A stretch of DNA of 64,000 nucleotides from CBDCFV01 sp965261795 (GTDB lineage Bacteria > Chloroflexota > Dehalococcoidia > Lucifugimonadales > UBA3495): positions 3,720,001 through 3,784,000 of the forward strand of contig OZ253476.1 of the NCBI GenBank assembly GCA_965261795.1. Direction: 5' to 3'. The first letter of the stretch is position 1. Each line of letters begins with the position of its first letter. The position numbers and the translations under genes were made by a program. Under the pieces are notes generated by a model, which had not been told where the DNA came from, did no database searches, and was given only the letters and a program-made list of their open reading frames with translations. Positions 1-8,952 of this stretch are shown here, piece by piece.

Positions 1-97
1 AGACCAAAAGTTGCAAGACTCTCTCGTATTAATCTGCTATGCTGTCATCCACTAAAATGGTATGATCCTAACCCTCTTTAACGGGTAGAGGTGGCCG

Positions 98-838
98 ATG
101 ACCTCAAAGACCGTTCACACTACCGCCACTATCATTCCTTATCAGACGGTGTTGCCCGAGGAGTACGTGTGCGCCGATCCTCATGGCAGGCCTGACAGTT
201 TGTTGCAATCTCAGAGTATTGCCGAATGCGATCACTTGCTCCGCTACCACTATTCAGGTCGCTCCGATGTGCTTGTCGATAGCGGCGGATTCGTCTTCTA
301 TAATCCTGCTGACTTGCATAACATGGTTCGGCCAGACCTGTACATTGCCTTCAGTGTAGACGTGGAGGCTATACGGCGGCGGCGTGGCTATGTAGTTTGG
401 GAGGCCGGCAAGCCGCCTGACTTCGCGTTGGAAGTCGTATCAGAGAGCACTCACCACGAAGATACGGATATCAAGCCTAGCCTCTATTCCCGCATTGGAA
501 TTAGCGAATATTGGCGGTTTGACCCCATGGGGGGCGAGTGGTATGGCTACCCGTTGGCCGGAGACATTCTGGTCGACGGCGTATATCAACCCATTCCGAT
601 TAATACCGACGCCGACGGCATTTCTTGGGGATACAGCCCGGCTCTGGATTTAAGCCTCTGCGCGTTCTTTCCTCTTTGGGGAGACCGACTGCGGTTCTAC
701 GATTCCAAGATCGGCCGCTATCTGAGGAACATCGGTGAGGTTTCGGCTGCGGAAGAGCAGGAGCGGGCCGCCCACCGGGCAACCCAGGCGGAGGTGGAGA
801 GGCTGAGGGCGGAGATTCGCCGATTACAGGGAAGGTAG
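98..838 (+). CDS. Uma2 family (DUF820) PD-(D/E)XK endonuclease-like protein
   Basis: The 246-aa protein has the Uma2 core: an RPDLYIAF strand, then PDFALEVVSEST, then a Lys-containing helix (DIKPSLYSRIGISEYWRFDP) split over residues 125-142, which matches the D...ExV...K nuclease layout of the family. Residues about 215-246 form a charged coiled coil (AEVERLRAEIRRLQGR), a common Uma2 tail. Uma2 proteins are abundant in Chloroflexota and cyanobacteria and their physiological role is not established; no partner gene is obvious here. The start ATG follows GGTAGAGGTGG, a good ribosome binding site. A second, mostly deleted Uma2 copy lies 1 kb downstream. Confidence 0.85.
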   Translation: MTSKTVHTTATIIPYQTVLPEEYVCADPHGRPDSLLQSQSIAECDHLLRYHYSGRSDVLVDSGGFVFYNPADLHNMVRPDLYIAFSVDVEAIRRRRGYVVWEAGKPPDFALEVVSESTHHEDTDIKPSLYSRIGISEYWRFDPMGGEWYGYPLAGDILVDGVYQPIPINTDADGISWGYSPALDLSLCAFFPLWGDRLRFYDSKIGRYLRNIGEVSAAEEQERAAHRATQAEVERLRAEIRRLQGR

Positions 839-926
839 CACAGCATATTCTCACGGAATTGCTGGCGGCGTCGAATTATGTGCACGTACTGCCCCAAAAA
901 CCCAAGGTGGATAGACCCTAACAGAC

Positions 927-1466
927 ATGACTGAACGCCAACCGCGCGACACAGGTGCCCACACTGTAACAATCATGCTCGATTCTGGGCATCCCGCCGT
1001 CGTCAGGTTAATGGGCCCATCCCAACCCGGCGCATTCCCCATAGAAATCACCACAGATATTTCGCAAGAAAAGTTCATGGACCTCACGGGCGGAACCAGA
1101 GAGGACTACTTGAAAGCCATGAGTGTCAGCCACCTGGCGGACAACGGCAAACAAATAACCACCCACGCGACCACGCTGACTACTGTGCATGATAGTGGGG
1201 TCAGCAGCACTCAAGGCCACGTCATAATTGCACTAGCTGAAGTGGAAGGCAAACCTTTCCCTTCCTCCGCTGCCATCCTTAAATACGCCAAGGGCTGGGA
1301 CCAATTGACCACCGACGCCGTCCATTTCATGTTGCAGTTGCATGACGAATGGGACTACCCTGAAAATGCCTATCGCGAAGCAATGGAAGAGGTAGCCAAC
1401 GAGAACGGAATCAACATGGAATCCTTCATCAACGGATCTCCCGAGCAATGGGCTACGGTTGGATAG
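927..1466 (+). CDS. Hypothetical protein, 179 aa
   Basis: I do not recognise this protein. It is soluble-looking with no signal peptide or membrane segment; the N-terminal half is beta-rich (HTVTIMLDSGHPAVVRLMG) and the C-terminal third is helical and acidic (LQLHDEWDYPENAYREAMEE). It sits alone between the intact Uma2 gene and the Uma2 remnant, in the same direction. The ATG is the first in frame and no strong ribosome binding site precedes it, so the start is only moderately certain. Confidence 0.55.
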   Translation: MTERQPRDTGAHTVTIMLDSGHPAVVRLMGPSQPGAFPIEITTDISQEKFMDLTGGTREDYLKAMSVSHLADNGKQITTHATTLTTVHDSGVSSTQGHVIIALAEVEGKPFPSSAAILKYAKGWDQLTTDAVHFMLQLHDEWDYPENAYREAMEEVANENGINMESFINGSPEQWATVG

Positions 1467-1510
1467 CTGCCCCAGGCAAGTCCGTTGCAACGACAAGGAT
1501 ATTCCTGTTA

Positions 1511-1591
1511 GGAGTTACGCACTTGAAAGTAATTTCGTATCTGAACCGGCCCGTTATCCGATGACATTTTCATAGCCAACTGCGTAAGTCC
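1511..1591. repeat. Short MITE-like inverted-repeat element
   Basis: GGAGTTACGCA at 1511-1521 faces TGCGTAAGTCC at 1581-1591 (10 of 11 complementary), bounding 81 bp with no coding potential. The tip resembles the GGACTTACGCA ends of some IS5-type elements; that resemblance is from memory. The rest of the gap 1467-1825 shows no supportable gene. Confidence 0.4.
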
Positions 1592-1825
1592 TATCCTGTA
1601 ACTCCTCATATGTCGCTCCCCACGTACCGCATGGTAGTGTTCGTACACGGATGCTTTTGACATGTATGCAGCTGGTCTCACATGCCGTCCACCAACCTTG
1701 AGTATTGGACCTCGAAAGTCAGCCGAGACCAAATGAATCGGAAAAGTTTGGATTCGTTGGGGTAGGAGTGTTTCGTCTTCTGGGACTTCGACTTTTCATC
1801 GGCAACCAATGCTCTTATCGCTAAG

Positions 1826-2011
1826 TTGGAATCCTCAAGAGGAGCTTTCAGGCAAGACCGGTTACGGTTCTTTGACCACAAGACCGGCAGCTACTTGCGA
1901 CACTTGGGGGAGTCGGAAGCCGCGCACGAGGAAATACAGGCGGCCCTTCAGGAATCAGAGGCTGAGAACGAACGGCTGCGAGTTGAGATTCGGCGGCTAC
2001 AAGGACAGTAA
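1826..2011 (+). pseudogene. Uma2 C-terminal remnant
   Basis: The 61 residues match the last 60 of the Uma2 protein encoded at 98-838: DRLRFFDHKTGSYLRHLGE against DRLRFYDSKIGRYLRNIGE, followed by the same coiled coil ending RRLQGQ (versus RRLQGR). The nuclease core that should precede it is absent; upstream sequence in this frame soon meets a stop. It is therefore the tail of a second Uma2 paralog, most of which was deleted. The only start available is a TTG, and translation is doubtful. Confidence 0.7.
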
Positions 2012-2068
2012 TACTGGGCGTCAGCCTATGGGAAAGGTTGGCGTACCTTATGTTAAGGCGGTTAAAGA

Positions 2069-3298
2069 ATGGACCGGCAAGAACTGGAAGAGGGCGCGCG
2101 CAATATACTGCTTACCAACCTGCGGCGGGGGGTGGCAGACTGGAACGGAAAGGAATACAGCTTTGTCTGCCCGTCGTTGACCGGGTACCCCTTCCAATGG
2201 TTCTGGGACTCATGCTTCCATGCCATCGCCCTGCTCCACTTGGATGTGGACCAAGCCAAGGCGGAGATGCGGACGTTGATGAGCGGCGCACTGCCCGACG
2301 GGTTCATCCCCCACATCATCTTCTGGGAGATGGAGAAGCAGCCCGACTTCTTAGCGCGGAATATTGTCGGGATGGTCTCGCCCAACTACAGTTCCACCAT
2401 GCAACCCCCTATCATTGCCTACGCGGTGGAACGCATCTACGAGGCTACCGGCGATGAAGCCTTCCGCGACATGGCCCTTCCGGTTCTGATGGGGTTCTAT
2501 CGCTGGTTGGACCGAGTGCGTGACCCGGATAACGATGGGCTGATCGCCGTCATACAGCCGGAGGAGGCCGGGACCGACTGTTCGCCCAAGTACGATGAGG
2601 TATTGGGTCTGGAGGAGTTGAGCAACCGGGGATTCATCGCCGCCTTGAGCAAGGTTTACGATGCGTATGGGCCCATGCGGGGCGACGATCATAGAATCCT
2701 GGCAGCGGATATATTTCACGTAGAAGACGTGCTGGTCAACTCCATCTACGTGCTGGGGCTGCGGTCGTTGGCCCGGTTGCTGGGAGACGCGCCGGAAGCA
2801 GCGGAGTTCACCCGCCAAGCCGACAAGACCCGTGACGCCTTGCTGGCGAAATGCTGGGACGAAGAGGCCGGCGCCTTTTTCGACCTGTCAGGAGTGGCGG
2901 AAAAGCCGCTGAAATTGGTCACCATCAGCTCACTCATGCCCTTGGTTATGGACGACCTGCCAAGGCCCATCGTGGAGCGGTTGGTAGGAGACTGGGTTAT
3001 TAACCCCAACCACTTCTGGACTCCCTATCCCTTGCCCTCGGTCCCGGCCTCGGACCCCAAGTTCATACCCGGAAACCCGCGCGGGTTTATCTGGCGGGGG
3101 CCGTCCTGGATCAACACCAACTGGTTCCTGTCCCACGGGCTGCGGCGGCACGGCTATGGGGAAATAGCGGACACCATAGTCGCCAAGAGCCATGAATGCA
3201 TTGAAAGGTCGGGGTTCAGGGAGTATTACCACCCCTACACGGCGGAAGGGTTGGGCGCGCCCAACTTCGGCTGGTCTACACTGATATTGGATATGTAG
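2069..3298 (+). CDS. GH63/MGH1-like (alpha/alpha)6 glycoside hydrolase
   Basis: The 409-aa protein has the signatures of the GH63/mannosylglycerate-hydrolase-like clan: PFQWFWDSCFHAIAL near residue 47, an EEAGTDCSPKYD segment near residue 170 that would carry the catalytic acid, WRGPSWINTNWF near residue 345, and FREYYHPYTAEGLGAPNFGW near the C-terminus that carries the catalytic base Glu. Family members invert alpha-glycosidic bonds, often in compatible solutes such as mannosylglycerate or glucosylglycerate. No signal peptide is seen, so a cytosolic role in solute or oligosaccharide turnover is likely; the exact substrate cannot be read from sequence. Monocistronic by spacing. Confidence 0.8.
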   Translation: MDRQELEEGARNILLTNLRRGVADWNGKEYSFVCPSLTGYPFQWFWDSCFHAIALLHLDVDQAKAEMRTLMSGALPDGFIPHIIFWEMEKQPDFLARNIVGMVSPNYSSTMQPPIIAYAVERIYEATGDEAFRDMALPVLMGFYRWLDRVRDPDNDGLIAVIQPEEAGTDCSPKYDEVLGLEELSNRGFIAALSKVYDAYGPMRGDDHRILAADIFHVEDVLVNSIYVLGLRSLARLLGDAPEAAEFTRQADKTRDALLAKCWDEEAGAFFDLSGVAEKPLKLVTISSLMPLVMDDLPRPIVERLVGDWVINPNHFWTPYPLPSVPASDPKFIPGNPRGFIWRGPSWINTNWFLSHGLRRHGYGEIADTIVAKSHECIERSGFREYYHPYTAEGLGAPNFGWSTLILDM

Positions 3299-3301
3299 GG
3301 T

Positions 3302-3332
3302 GCGGCAACGCACTGGATACGGTGGTTGCCGC
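3302..3332 (+). terminator. Hairpin after the glycosidase gene
   Basis: GCGGCAAC (3302-3309) and GTTGCCGC (3325-3332) form an 8-bp stem three bases after the glycosidase stop. No T tract follows immediately (a TTTTT lies 20 bp further), so an intrinsic terminator is possible but not certain. Confidence 0.3.
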
Positions 3333-3396
3333 GGAGAACGCTGACTCCCGAAGGTTTTTAAGGGCTTCAGCCTTTGTTCGTGAGACCCGGGCGGTC

Positions 3397-5238
3397 CTAC
3401 CGGTGTTGCAGGACCTTGTCTATCAAAGGATGTTCCCGGTTCAGATAGAATGTGCTCAGCCTTCGTCTGCGGCCTGACTCTTTGTCCCGAATGGTCTGCC
3501 ATCCTTTGATGAAAAGGTTGCCGTTGCCAAGTTCTCTGATCATCTTGGTGATGTAGGACTTGGAATATGCCCGGCTCCACCGCTGCATAATCTCCAAGTG
3601 CTCGGCTTTGATCCCTTGGTCCAAGGCTTGACAGATTTCCGTAACCAGGAAGTTGAAAGCCATATGCCTGGAGGTTTCCTGGTGCTCCAAGGTGTCGGCC
3701 ATCACTATCAGGTCCGCCACTCTCGCGTTGGTCAGGTTGTCATCTTCCGGTCCGGTGGGCAGGTCCAACTGCGCCAGGGTCTCTTCCAGCACCGCGGCCA
3801 GCCCGGCGCCATCGTCAGCTTGCTCTTCGACAGCGGCTGTCGGGGTTGGCTCATCTGGTTGGTCCGGCGTGTTTTCCATGGCAGCGGCTGTCGGGGTTGG
3901 TTCAGCCGGTTGGTACGGCGTGTTTTGCATGGCAGCGGCTGTTGGGGTTGGTTCAGCCGGTTGGTACGGCGTGTTTTCCATGGCAGCGGCTGTTGGGGTT
4001 GGTTCAGCCGGTTGGTACGGCGTGTTTTCCATGGCAGCGGCTGTTGGGGTTGGTTCAGCCGGTTGGTACGGCGTGTTTTCCATGGCAGCGGCTGTTGGGG
4101 TTGGTTCAGCCGGTTGGTCCGGCGTGTTTTCTACGGCAGCGGCTGTCGGGGTTGGCTCAGGCGGTTGGTCCGGCACGTTTTCTACGGCAGCGGCCGTCGC
4201 ATCTGGCTCCACTGCCTGATCGGACGCGTTTTCCTCCACCCCGTCGCCGGTGGAGTCAGCAATTGCTTCGTTAGAGCCTTGAGCGGCGGGAGATGCTTGG
4301 AATGTCCGCCGCCGGGTCTGGGGAGCGGTTTCATCCAAGTCAGTTCCACCGTCTTGCGATCCGTTGGCGGAAACGACGCTCGCATCCTCCGGCGGCGGCT
4401 CATCAGCCATGATGGCCCAGTCCACCAAGCCCGCAGTGACTACTTGAATCTTGCCTCCATGGGCAACGCGCGACATCAGCTTCTTAAAGCCGGAGAAGCC
4501 GAATTTTTTCTCGTCGAAGTTCGGATGCCGGCGCATCAAGCGTTGCTTAATAGAGGTCAACAGCGGCGTGCCCCCGGCTTGGCGTTCTGTGCGAACAATG
4601 TCTTCGATAGTGGCGATGATCGCCGAAAGCTCCTGTCGTGCGGCTGCGGCCCTGCCGGCGTTATGATCGTTAGCCACCGGCTGCGGCTCGGGTGCGGCGA
4701 CAACATCTATGTCCACATCGTAGAGAATCAACTCGTCCACTTGGTCGGAAAACCGGCGAGACGTGGCCCAGGATACGCCTATTATGATGACCCGCTTGCC
4801 CATGGTCCGGAGGGCGTTGATAACGTGGATGAAGTCCGAGTCTCCGGAGACCAGGACGTAGGTGCCGATATTGGGGTAGGAATGGGCGCATTCGATGCAG
4901 TCCGCCGTCATTTTGACGTCGACGCTGTTCTTGACACGGGTAGTACGCCCGGGGGCGGCTCCCGAATGCGCCAGTCGAGTGGGCACGTACACGGGATCGA
5001 TGCCGGCAGCATACAGGGCCGGAGGGTCGTTGATAAATTGGCTCGCCCCGCGCAATTCGGGGGACCGGGTTACCCAGTCGGCGTAGGCCTTGGCGACTAC
5101 GACACGGCCGTAGTTGGAGACTTCTTCTTTCAATGCGGATACGTTGGGGAGACGGTGGCCGACAGCCAGACTTATTTTGAAGTTCTCCCAATCGAGAAAG
5201 AGGGCTACGTCAGCCCCTGAGTGCATAGGTCCGTTCAT
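3397..5238 (-). CDS. NYN (LabA/DUF88-like) ribonuclease domain protein with LOTUS-like domain and 17-aa repeats
   Basis: Residues about 10-180 form an NYN/PIN-like nuclease domain: ALFLDWENFKISLA, then an SVDVKMTADCIE segment and VLVSGDSDFIHVINALR, which supply the acidic residues of the active site. Residues about 205-285 resemble an OST-HTH/LOTUS winged helix (IEDIVRTERQAGGTPLLTSI). A low-complexity region built from eight 17-aa units (AEPTPTAAAMENTPYQP) follows, then a helical C-terminal domain of about 120 residues ending near the stop. The family pairs an RNase with an RNA-binding domain; the expected role is RNA cleavage or decay. The Pro/Ala/Glu/Thr repeat looks like a flexible linker whose length can change by slippage. 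Confidence 0.85.
   Translation of the reverse strand: MNGPMHSGADVALFLDWENFKISLAVGHRLPNVSALKEEVSNYGRVVVAKAYADWVTRSPELRGASQFINDPPALYAAGIDPVYVPTRLAHSGAAPGRTTRVKNSVDVKMTADCIECAHSYPNIGTYVLVSGDSDFIHVINALRTMGKRVIIIGVSWATSRRFSDQVDELILYDVDIDVVAAPEPQPVANDHNAGRAAAARQELSAIIATIEDIVRTERQAGGTPLLTSIKQRLMRRHPNFDEKKFGFSGFKKLMSRVAHGGKIQVVTAGLVDWAIMADEPPPEDASVVSANGSQDGGTDLDETAPQTRRRTFQASPAAQGSNEAIADSTGDGVEENASDQAVEPDATAAAVENVPDQPPEPTPTAAAVENTPDQPAEPTPTAAAMENTPYQPAEPTPTAAAMENTPYQPAEPTPTAAAMENTPYQPAEPTPTAAAMQNTPYQPAEPTPTAAAMENTPDQPDEPTPTAAVEEQADDGAGLAAVLEETLAQLDLPTGPEDDNLTNARVADLIVMADTLEHQETSRHMAFNFLVTEICQALDQGIKAEHLEIMQRWSRAYSKSYITKMIRELGNGNLFIKGWQTIRDKESGRRRRLSTFYLNREHPLIDKVLQHR
3831..4238. repeat. 51-bp coding minisatellite, 8 units
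   Basis: Units begin with CAGCGGCTG at 3831, 3882, 3933, 3984, 4035, 4086, 4137 and 4188, exactly 51 bp apart. The centre units are nearly identical and the outer ones diverge, as expected for an array that grows and shrinks from the middle. It encodes the 17-aa repeats of the NYN protein and every unit is a multiple of three, so copy changes keep the frame. Confidence 0.95.
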
Positions 5239-5265
5239 GTTATTCCGAATAGTGAGGGGTCTCTT

Positions 5266-5475
5266 TCAGCTTTTGACATACAGCCCTATGATCGCGATCA
5301 TAACGGTAACCCAAGACCCACCCAATAAAATGTAAAGATTGTTGAATCTGCTGTTTATCTCAGTGCGCAGACTACTCATTTCAGCCCGCAATGAATCTAC
5401 CGAGCGGCTCAAGTCATCGAGACGCCGATCAACCTGCTCGTAAGCTCCTTCCAGTTTACTGACTCTTGCTTCCAA
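5266..5475 (-). CDS. Small coiled-coil protein with C-terminal membrane anchor
   Basis: The protein starts LEARVSKLEGAYEQVDRR, runs as a heptad-rich coiled coil, and ends in one hydrophobic segment (WVTVMIAIIGLYV) followed by KS. This layout resembles XhlA-like or DUF1640-like tail-anchored coiled coils. I place the start at a TTG at 5475 preceded by AGGAG at 5 bases, giving 69 aa. The longer reading from 5541 would translate a stretch holding a TATTAT promoter-like box on the minus strand. It lies upstream of the NYN gene, same strand, 27 bp from its start, so the two may be co-transcribed. Confidence 0.5.
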   Translation of the reverse strand: MEARVSKLEGAYEQVDRRLDDLSRSVDSLRAEMSSLRTEINSRFNNLYILLGGSWVTVMIAIIGLYVKS

Positions 5476-5652
5476 CGCCGCTCCTGCGCCTTTTGAACCC
5501 AAGCACCAGTATAATACCAGACCGGGTGGGATACCATACATGCCGCGAACTCAAATGGCCGGTTTCTGCCGGATATGTTGCAAGTTATTCTTGTGATGTA
5601 TCATGGGCGTGGGTTGAAGACCTGAAGGTGAGTTTCACAAGGGAAGATAGTT

Positions 5653-6468
5653 ATGCCGGAACGACGTCCACGATTGGAAGGAAAAGTCGCCATAGTAACG
5701 GGCGCAGGATCCAGCGGCCCTGGAATTGGAAATGGCAAGGCCACATCGTTGCTCTTCGCCAGGGAAGGCGCCAAGGTTGTGCTGGCCGACGCCGCGTTGG
5801 AGCGAGCGGAAGAGACCTTGGCAATGATACGAGAGGAAGGTGGAGACGCCATTGCGGTGCAGGCGGACGTGACTAGTGCCGCCGAATGCCAGAGCATGGT
5901 GGACGCCGCGATTGACCGTTACGGAAGGCTGGATATCCTGGACAACAACGTCGGCATATCCATGCGCGGCACCGTGGTGGACGCCACCGAAGAGGACTGG
6001 GACAAGATCTTCGCAGTCAACCTGAAGAGCATGATTCTGTCCAGCAAGGCCGCCATACCCAGGATGAAGGAGTCCGGCGGCGGGTCCATCATCAACATCT
6101 CGTCCATCGCGGGCCTTCGCGCCCACTCCCAGACTCCCTACACCACCAGCAAGGCTGCTGTGGTAGGGTTGACTTTCTCCATGGCGGGCGACCACGGCAG
6201 GGACAACATACGGGTCAACTGCATCGCTCCCGGTCTCCTTTATACACCGATGACCGAAACCAGGATGACCCCGGAACTGCGGGAAGTACGCAAAAACGCG
6301 GCGCCATTGGCGACGGAGGGCAATGCGTGGGACGTGGCATGGGCCGCGGTGTTTTTGGCCAGCGATGAAGCGCGGTGGATTACGGGCGTAGTCCTGCCGG
6401 TGGACGCCGGGTTGACCATAACCAGTCCCGTAACCTACCAGACTATGTCCCAGCAGGCCCGTTACTGA
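5653..6468 (+). CDS. SDR family NAD(P)-dependent oxidoreductase
   Basis: Classical short-chain dehydrogenase of 271 aa. VTGAGSSGPGIG near residue 14 is the Gly-rich dinucleotide loop, NNVGIS is the NNAG-type motif, and the Ser (NISSIAG) and YTTSK near residue 161 form the Ser-Tyr-Lys catalytic set. The C-terminal DEARWITGVVLPVDAGLT is the usual SDR ending. Substrate is not predictable. A close paralog at 38806-39633 carries a TGA at the codon that is TGG (Trp) here (DVAWAAVFLASDEA). Monocistronic. Confidence 0.9.
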   Translation: MPERRPRLEGKVAIVTGAGSSGPGIGNGKATSLLFAREGAKVVLADAALERAEETLAMIREEGGDAIAVQADVTSAAECQSMVDAAIDRYGRLDILDNNVGISMRGTVVDATEEDWDKIFAVNLKSMILSSKAAIPRMKESGGGSIINISSIAGLRAHSQTPYTTSKAAVVGLTFSMAGDHGRDNIRVNCIAPGLLYTPMTETRMTPELREVRKNAAPLATEGNAWDVAWAAVFLASDEARWITGVVLPVDAGLTITSPVTYQTMSQQARY

Positions 6469-6619
6469 AGCAGGTGCTAGGAATACTCTGAATAAGTCCT
6501 TGGATTGGGCTAGTCAGATAGGGAAAATGGTCATGCTGACTTGTTCAGAGGTTTCCTAGAAGCGTCTCCCAATGCCTTTTGCCTTTCGCTAACTACATTG
6601 ATTTAAAGGAGAATTGGGA

Positions 6620-8047
6620 GTGATTAAGACGCTGAGGCTTCAGAATTTCAAGGCTTTTGAAGATACCGGTGAAATTGAACTTAAACCAATTACAGTACTC
6701 GCTGGCCCGAACAGTGGAGGTAAAAGTTCGATTCTGCAGAGTCTGTTGCTGCTGAAGCAGACTTTTGAGGGTCCGCCAGATGTAGATTTGAGTCTCGACG
6801 GGAAATTTCTACAGCTTTCAGGATTCAGTGACTTGACATTTGGTAAACCTTCGCTTTCACGTTGCAACGTGAGTTTCGCCTTTGGACTTGAAACGCCGAT
6901 GCCGTGCGAAGTGGTTCCTAGGTACTTCCCTGACGTGGCAATGCTAGAGAACTCTGAGGACTTACCCCTCTCCAGTGTAATAGACCTGTCTTTCCGTTAT
7001 AAAAGACGAGATGAAAAGAGTACGGTTGTACTGGATTGCTTCGATATTTCTTCCCGGATACAAGGATTGGAGGGGCCGCGTCTAACTGGAGCCCTTAGAA
7101 ACAGCAACTATCGGGTGGTGATGGCAGGTAAGGGTATCGAATTGCCGGAGGCACTTAAGGATAAGCGAATTAAGACCGTTATCGGCAGACATTTCATACC
7201 GCACCTTCTAGTCTTCGAGGATGACGAAGAGAAAGTCCAGGGCCCCATAATGCCGTTGGATATGGTGTTTTTGTCTCCTTTCAGTAATTTGCAGGAGGAA
7301 CTCGAAGACAACTTGGAGTATCTGGGCCCGCTCAGGGAGAGGCCGCAAAGAGCATATCTACATTCAGGCAACCCCATGACCGAAATCGGCGAGAGTGGCC
7401 AATACGCGGCTCAAATCCTGTGGATTGAGAAAGATAACAAAGTCCAGTATTTACCTGCCTTGGGCGAGGAACCAAAAGAAGTAACTCTGATGGAGGCGGT
7501 CAACGACGTTTTCAAAAACTTGGGTATGTTCCAGTCGGTCGATATCAAGTCGGAGAAGTCGATAATATACCAGATTCTCTTTCGACTCGGCGGACCGCGA
7601 GCAAGAAACGTAGTGACTATTGCCGACGTTGGATTCGGAGTAAGCCAGTTACTGCCTATTCTGGTCCTTGGGTTAAGGTCTGATAAATCGTCGCTCTTGC
7701 TGTTGGAGCAGCCCGAAATTCACCTGCACCCTAAGCTCCAGGCAAACCTCGCCGATTTCCTGCTGACTCTGGCTTCACGCGAGAGGCGGCTCATTATAGA
7801 GACCCACAGTGACCATTTCATCAACAGGTTAAGGCGTAGAATTGCGGAGGACCCAACTGACACCCTCAAAAACAAAGTTAACATCCTGTTTGTACACCCT
7901 CCAAAGGACGGACAGGGTGCGGTTATTGAACCCTTGCAGATAGACCGGTTTGGAGTCATTGAGAACTGGCCACCGGATTTTCTGCCCGAGGCAGCAGACG
8001 AGGCAGAGGCCATCTTTCTGGCCGGGTTGGGAAAACGAGGAGGGTAA
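6620..8047 (+). CDS. DUF3696-type AAA ATPase (RecF/OLD-like ABC ATPase)
   Basis: Protein of about 475 aa with an N-terminal IKTLRLQNFKAFEDTGEIEL strand pair, Walker A AGPNSGGKSS, an ABC-signature-like region (DVGFGVSQLLPIL), Walker B LLLLEQPEIHLHP and an H-loop IIETHSDHFINRL. This is the single-polypeptide ATPase architecture of DUF3696/OLD-like proteins that appear in phage-defence and DNA-processing cassettes. The GTG at 6620 sits 8 bases after AAAGGAG, which is better than the TTG at 6614. Only 7 bases separate its stop from the next gene, so the two form an operon. No TOPRIM nuclease domain is visible, so any effector activity would have to come from the partner. Confidence 0.85.
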   Translation: MIKTLRLQNFKAFEDTGEIELKPITVLAGPNSGGKSSILQSLLLLKQTFEGPPDVDLSLDGKFLQLSGFSDLTFGKPSLSRCNVSFAFGLETPMPCEVVPRYFPDVAMLENSEDLPLSSVIDLSFRYKRRDEKSTVVLDCFDISSRIQGLEGPRLTGALRNSNYRVVMAGKGIELPEALKDKRIKTVIGRHFIPHLLVFEDDEEKVQGPIMPLDMVFLSPFSNLQEELEDNLEYLGPLRERPQRAYLHSGNPMTEIGESGQYAAQILWIEKDNKVQYLPALGEEPKEVTLMEAVNDVFKNLGMFQSVDIKSEKSIIYQILFRLGGPRARNVVTIADVGFGVSQLLPILVLGLRSDKSSLLLLEQPEIHLHPKLQANLADFLLTLASRERRLIIETHSDHFINRLRRRIAEDPTDTLKNKVNILFVHPPKDGQGAVIEPLQIDRFGVIENWPPDFLPEAADEAEAIFLAGLGKRGG

Positions 8048-8054
8048 TAGGATA

Positions 8055-8945
8055 ATGTTGCTTTCGGCATTTGACCCTGCCCTCCTTATATACCAGCATG
8101 AACACTGGCAAAACAGGCAGCCGCATTTCTTTAGTCGTATTAAGGCACTTACTCAGCACCGCCGTTTCATCAAGAAATACAATCAGCAAATTGCAATGTC
8201 GGAAGAATTTGCCGGGTTTGTGTATCAATCTTTTCCTTGGAATGGAAACTTCAAGTCCATCGGAGAATTACGTGATTTAAGACAATTCATTCTGGAAGAA
8301 TTGAGCAGAGTTCGTTACATAGCAAAGGCGGGGGAAGCAGAAGAAGTATCGTTACAGCCAGATGGTTTAACTTGCGAGTATGTAGGAATCCCCACGATTT
8401 TGGATGTGTGGAAAGAACTATTGTGCGCTTGTGTTGAAGGAGAATCCAATTCTGAATTTGATGTCCAAGTTGCTACTTGGGAGACACTGGCCTACCCTGA
8501 ACGTCCTCCGACAATAATCGTCACTATCAACAGCGCGACAGGAAGCGAAGATTACCACCTTCCGCTGGTATGGGATGAAGATGGTTGGGTTATCCGACTC
8601 GCCTCCCAGGATTCTTGGCCGGACTTACGGAAATGCGTTGAGTTCTATTTTATGGCCAATCCCGGAATGCAAAATTATTATGGGGTAAGGGGACAACCGA
8701 TTCCGTTCGAGTGCACTGATGGATTCTGGAAGTCAGTGGATGATTATTGCCAGCCAAACATGCGCCATCTCTTGGTGAAGGCGATAGCGAAGAAAGTGTA
8801 CGGAATACTAGACGCAAGCCTCCATGACGAACCCTTGGGGCAAATTCGCCGGTTCAGAGTTACCACTTTCTGGCGGGTCCACTACTACGAGCTTGACGAC
8901 AGGCTTGTGCTTGAAGAGTTTGGCGAGCACAACATGGGACTATAG
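8055..8945 (+). CDS. Unknown partner of the DUF3696 ATPase, 296 aa
   Basis: I do not recognise a family. The protein is soluble, rich in aromatic residues (WHRVHYY-like strands; PWNGNFKSIGELRDLRQF near residue 60) and has neither Cys clusters nor membrane segments. ATG at 8055 is chosen because it leaves a 7-bp gap to the ATPase stop; reading from the in-frame ATG at 7950 would overlap the ATPase by 98 bp and add an Arg/Gln-rich stretch with no conserved look. Codon use is slightly more AT-rich than its neighbours, as is that of the ATPase, suggesting the pair moved together. By position it is the candidate effector or sensor of a two-gene cassette. Confidence 0.7.
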   Translation: MLLSAFDPALLIYQHEHWQNRQPHFFSRIKALTQHRRFIKKYNQQIAMSEEFAGFVYQSFPWNGNFKSIGELRDLRQFILEELSRVRYIAKAGEAEEVSLQPDGLTCEYVGIPTILDVWKELLCACVEGESNSEFDVQVATWETLAYPERPPTIIVTINSATGSEDYHLPLVWDEDGWVIRLASQDSWPDLRKCVEFYFMANPGMQNYYGVRGQPIPFECTDGFWKSVDDYCQPNMRHLLVKAIAKKVYGILDASLHDEPLGQIRRFRVTTFWRVHYYELDDRLVLEEFGEHNMGL

Positions 8946-8952
8946 GAGAGGT

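Noticed and set aside
1508..1732. 74-aa minus-strand ORF
   Set aside because: Overlaps a MITE-like inverted repeat and lacks any recognisable motif.
3598..5220. 540-aa plus-strand ORF opposite the NYN gene
   Set aside because: It is a shadow of the repeat-rich minus-strand gene (Gly/Trp/Arg repeats from the 51-bp units); the NYN frame has clear domains.
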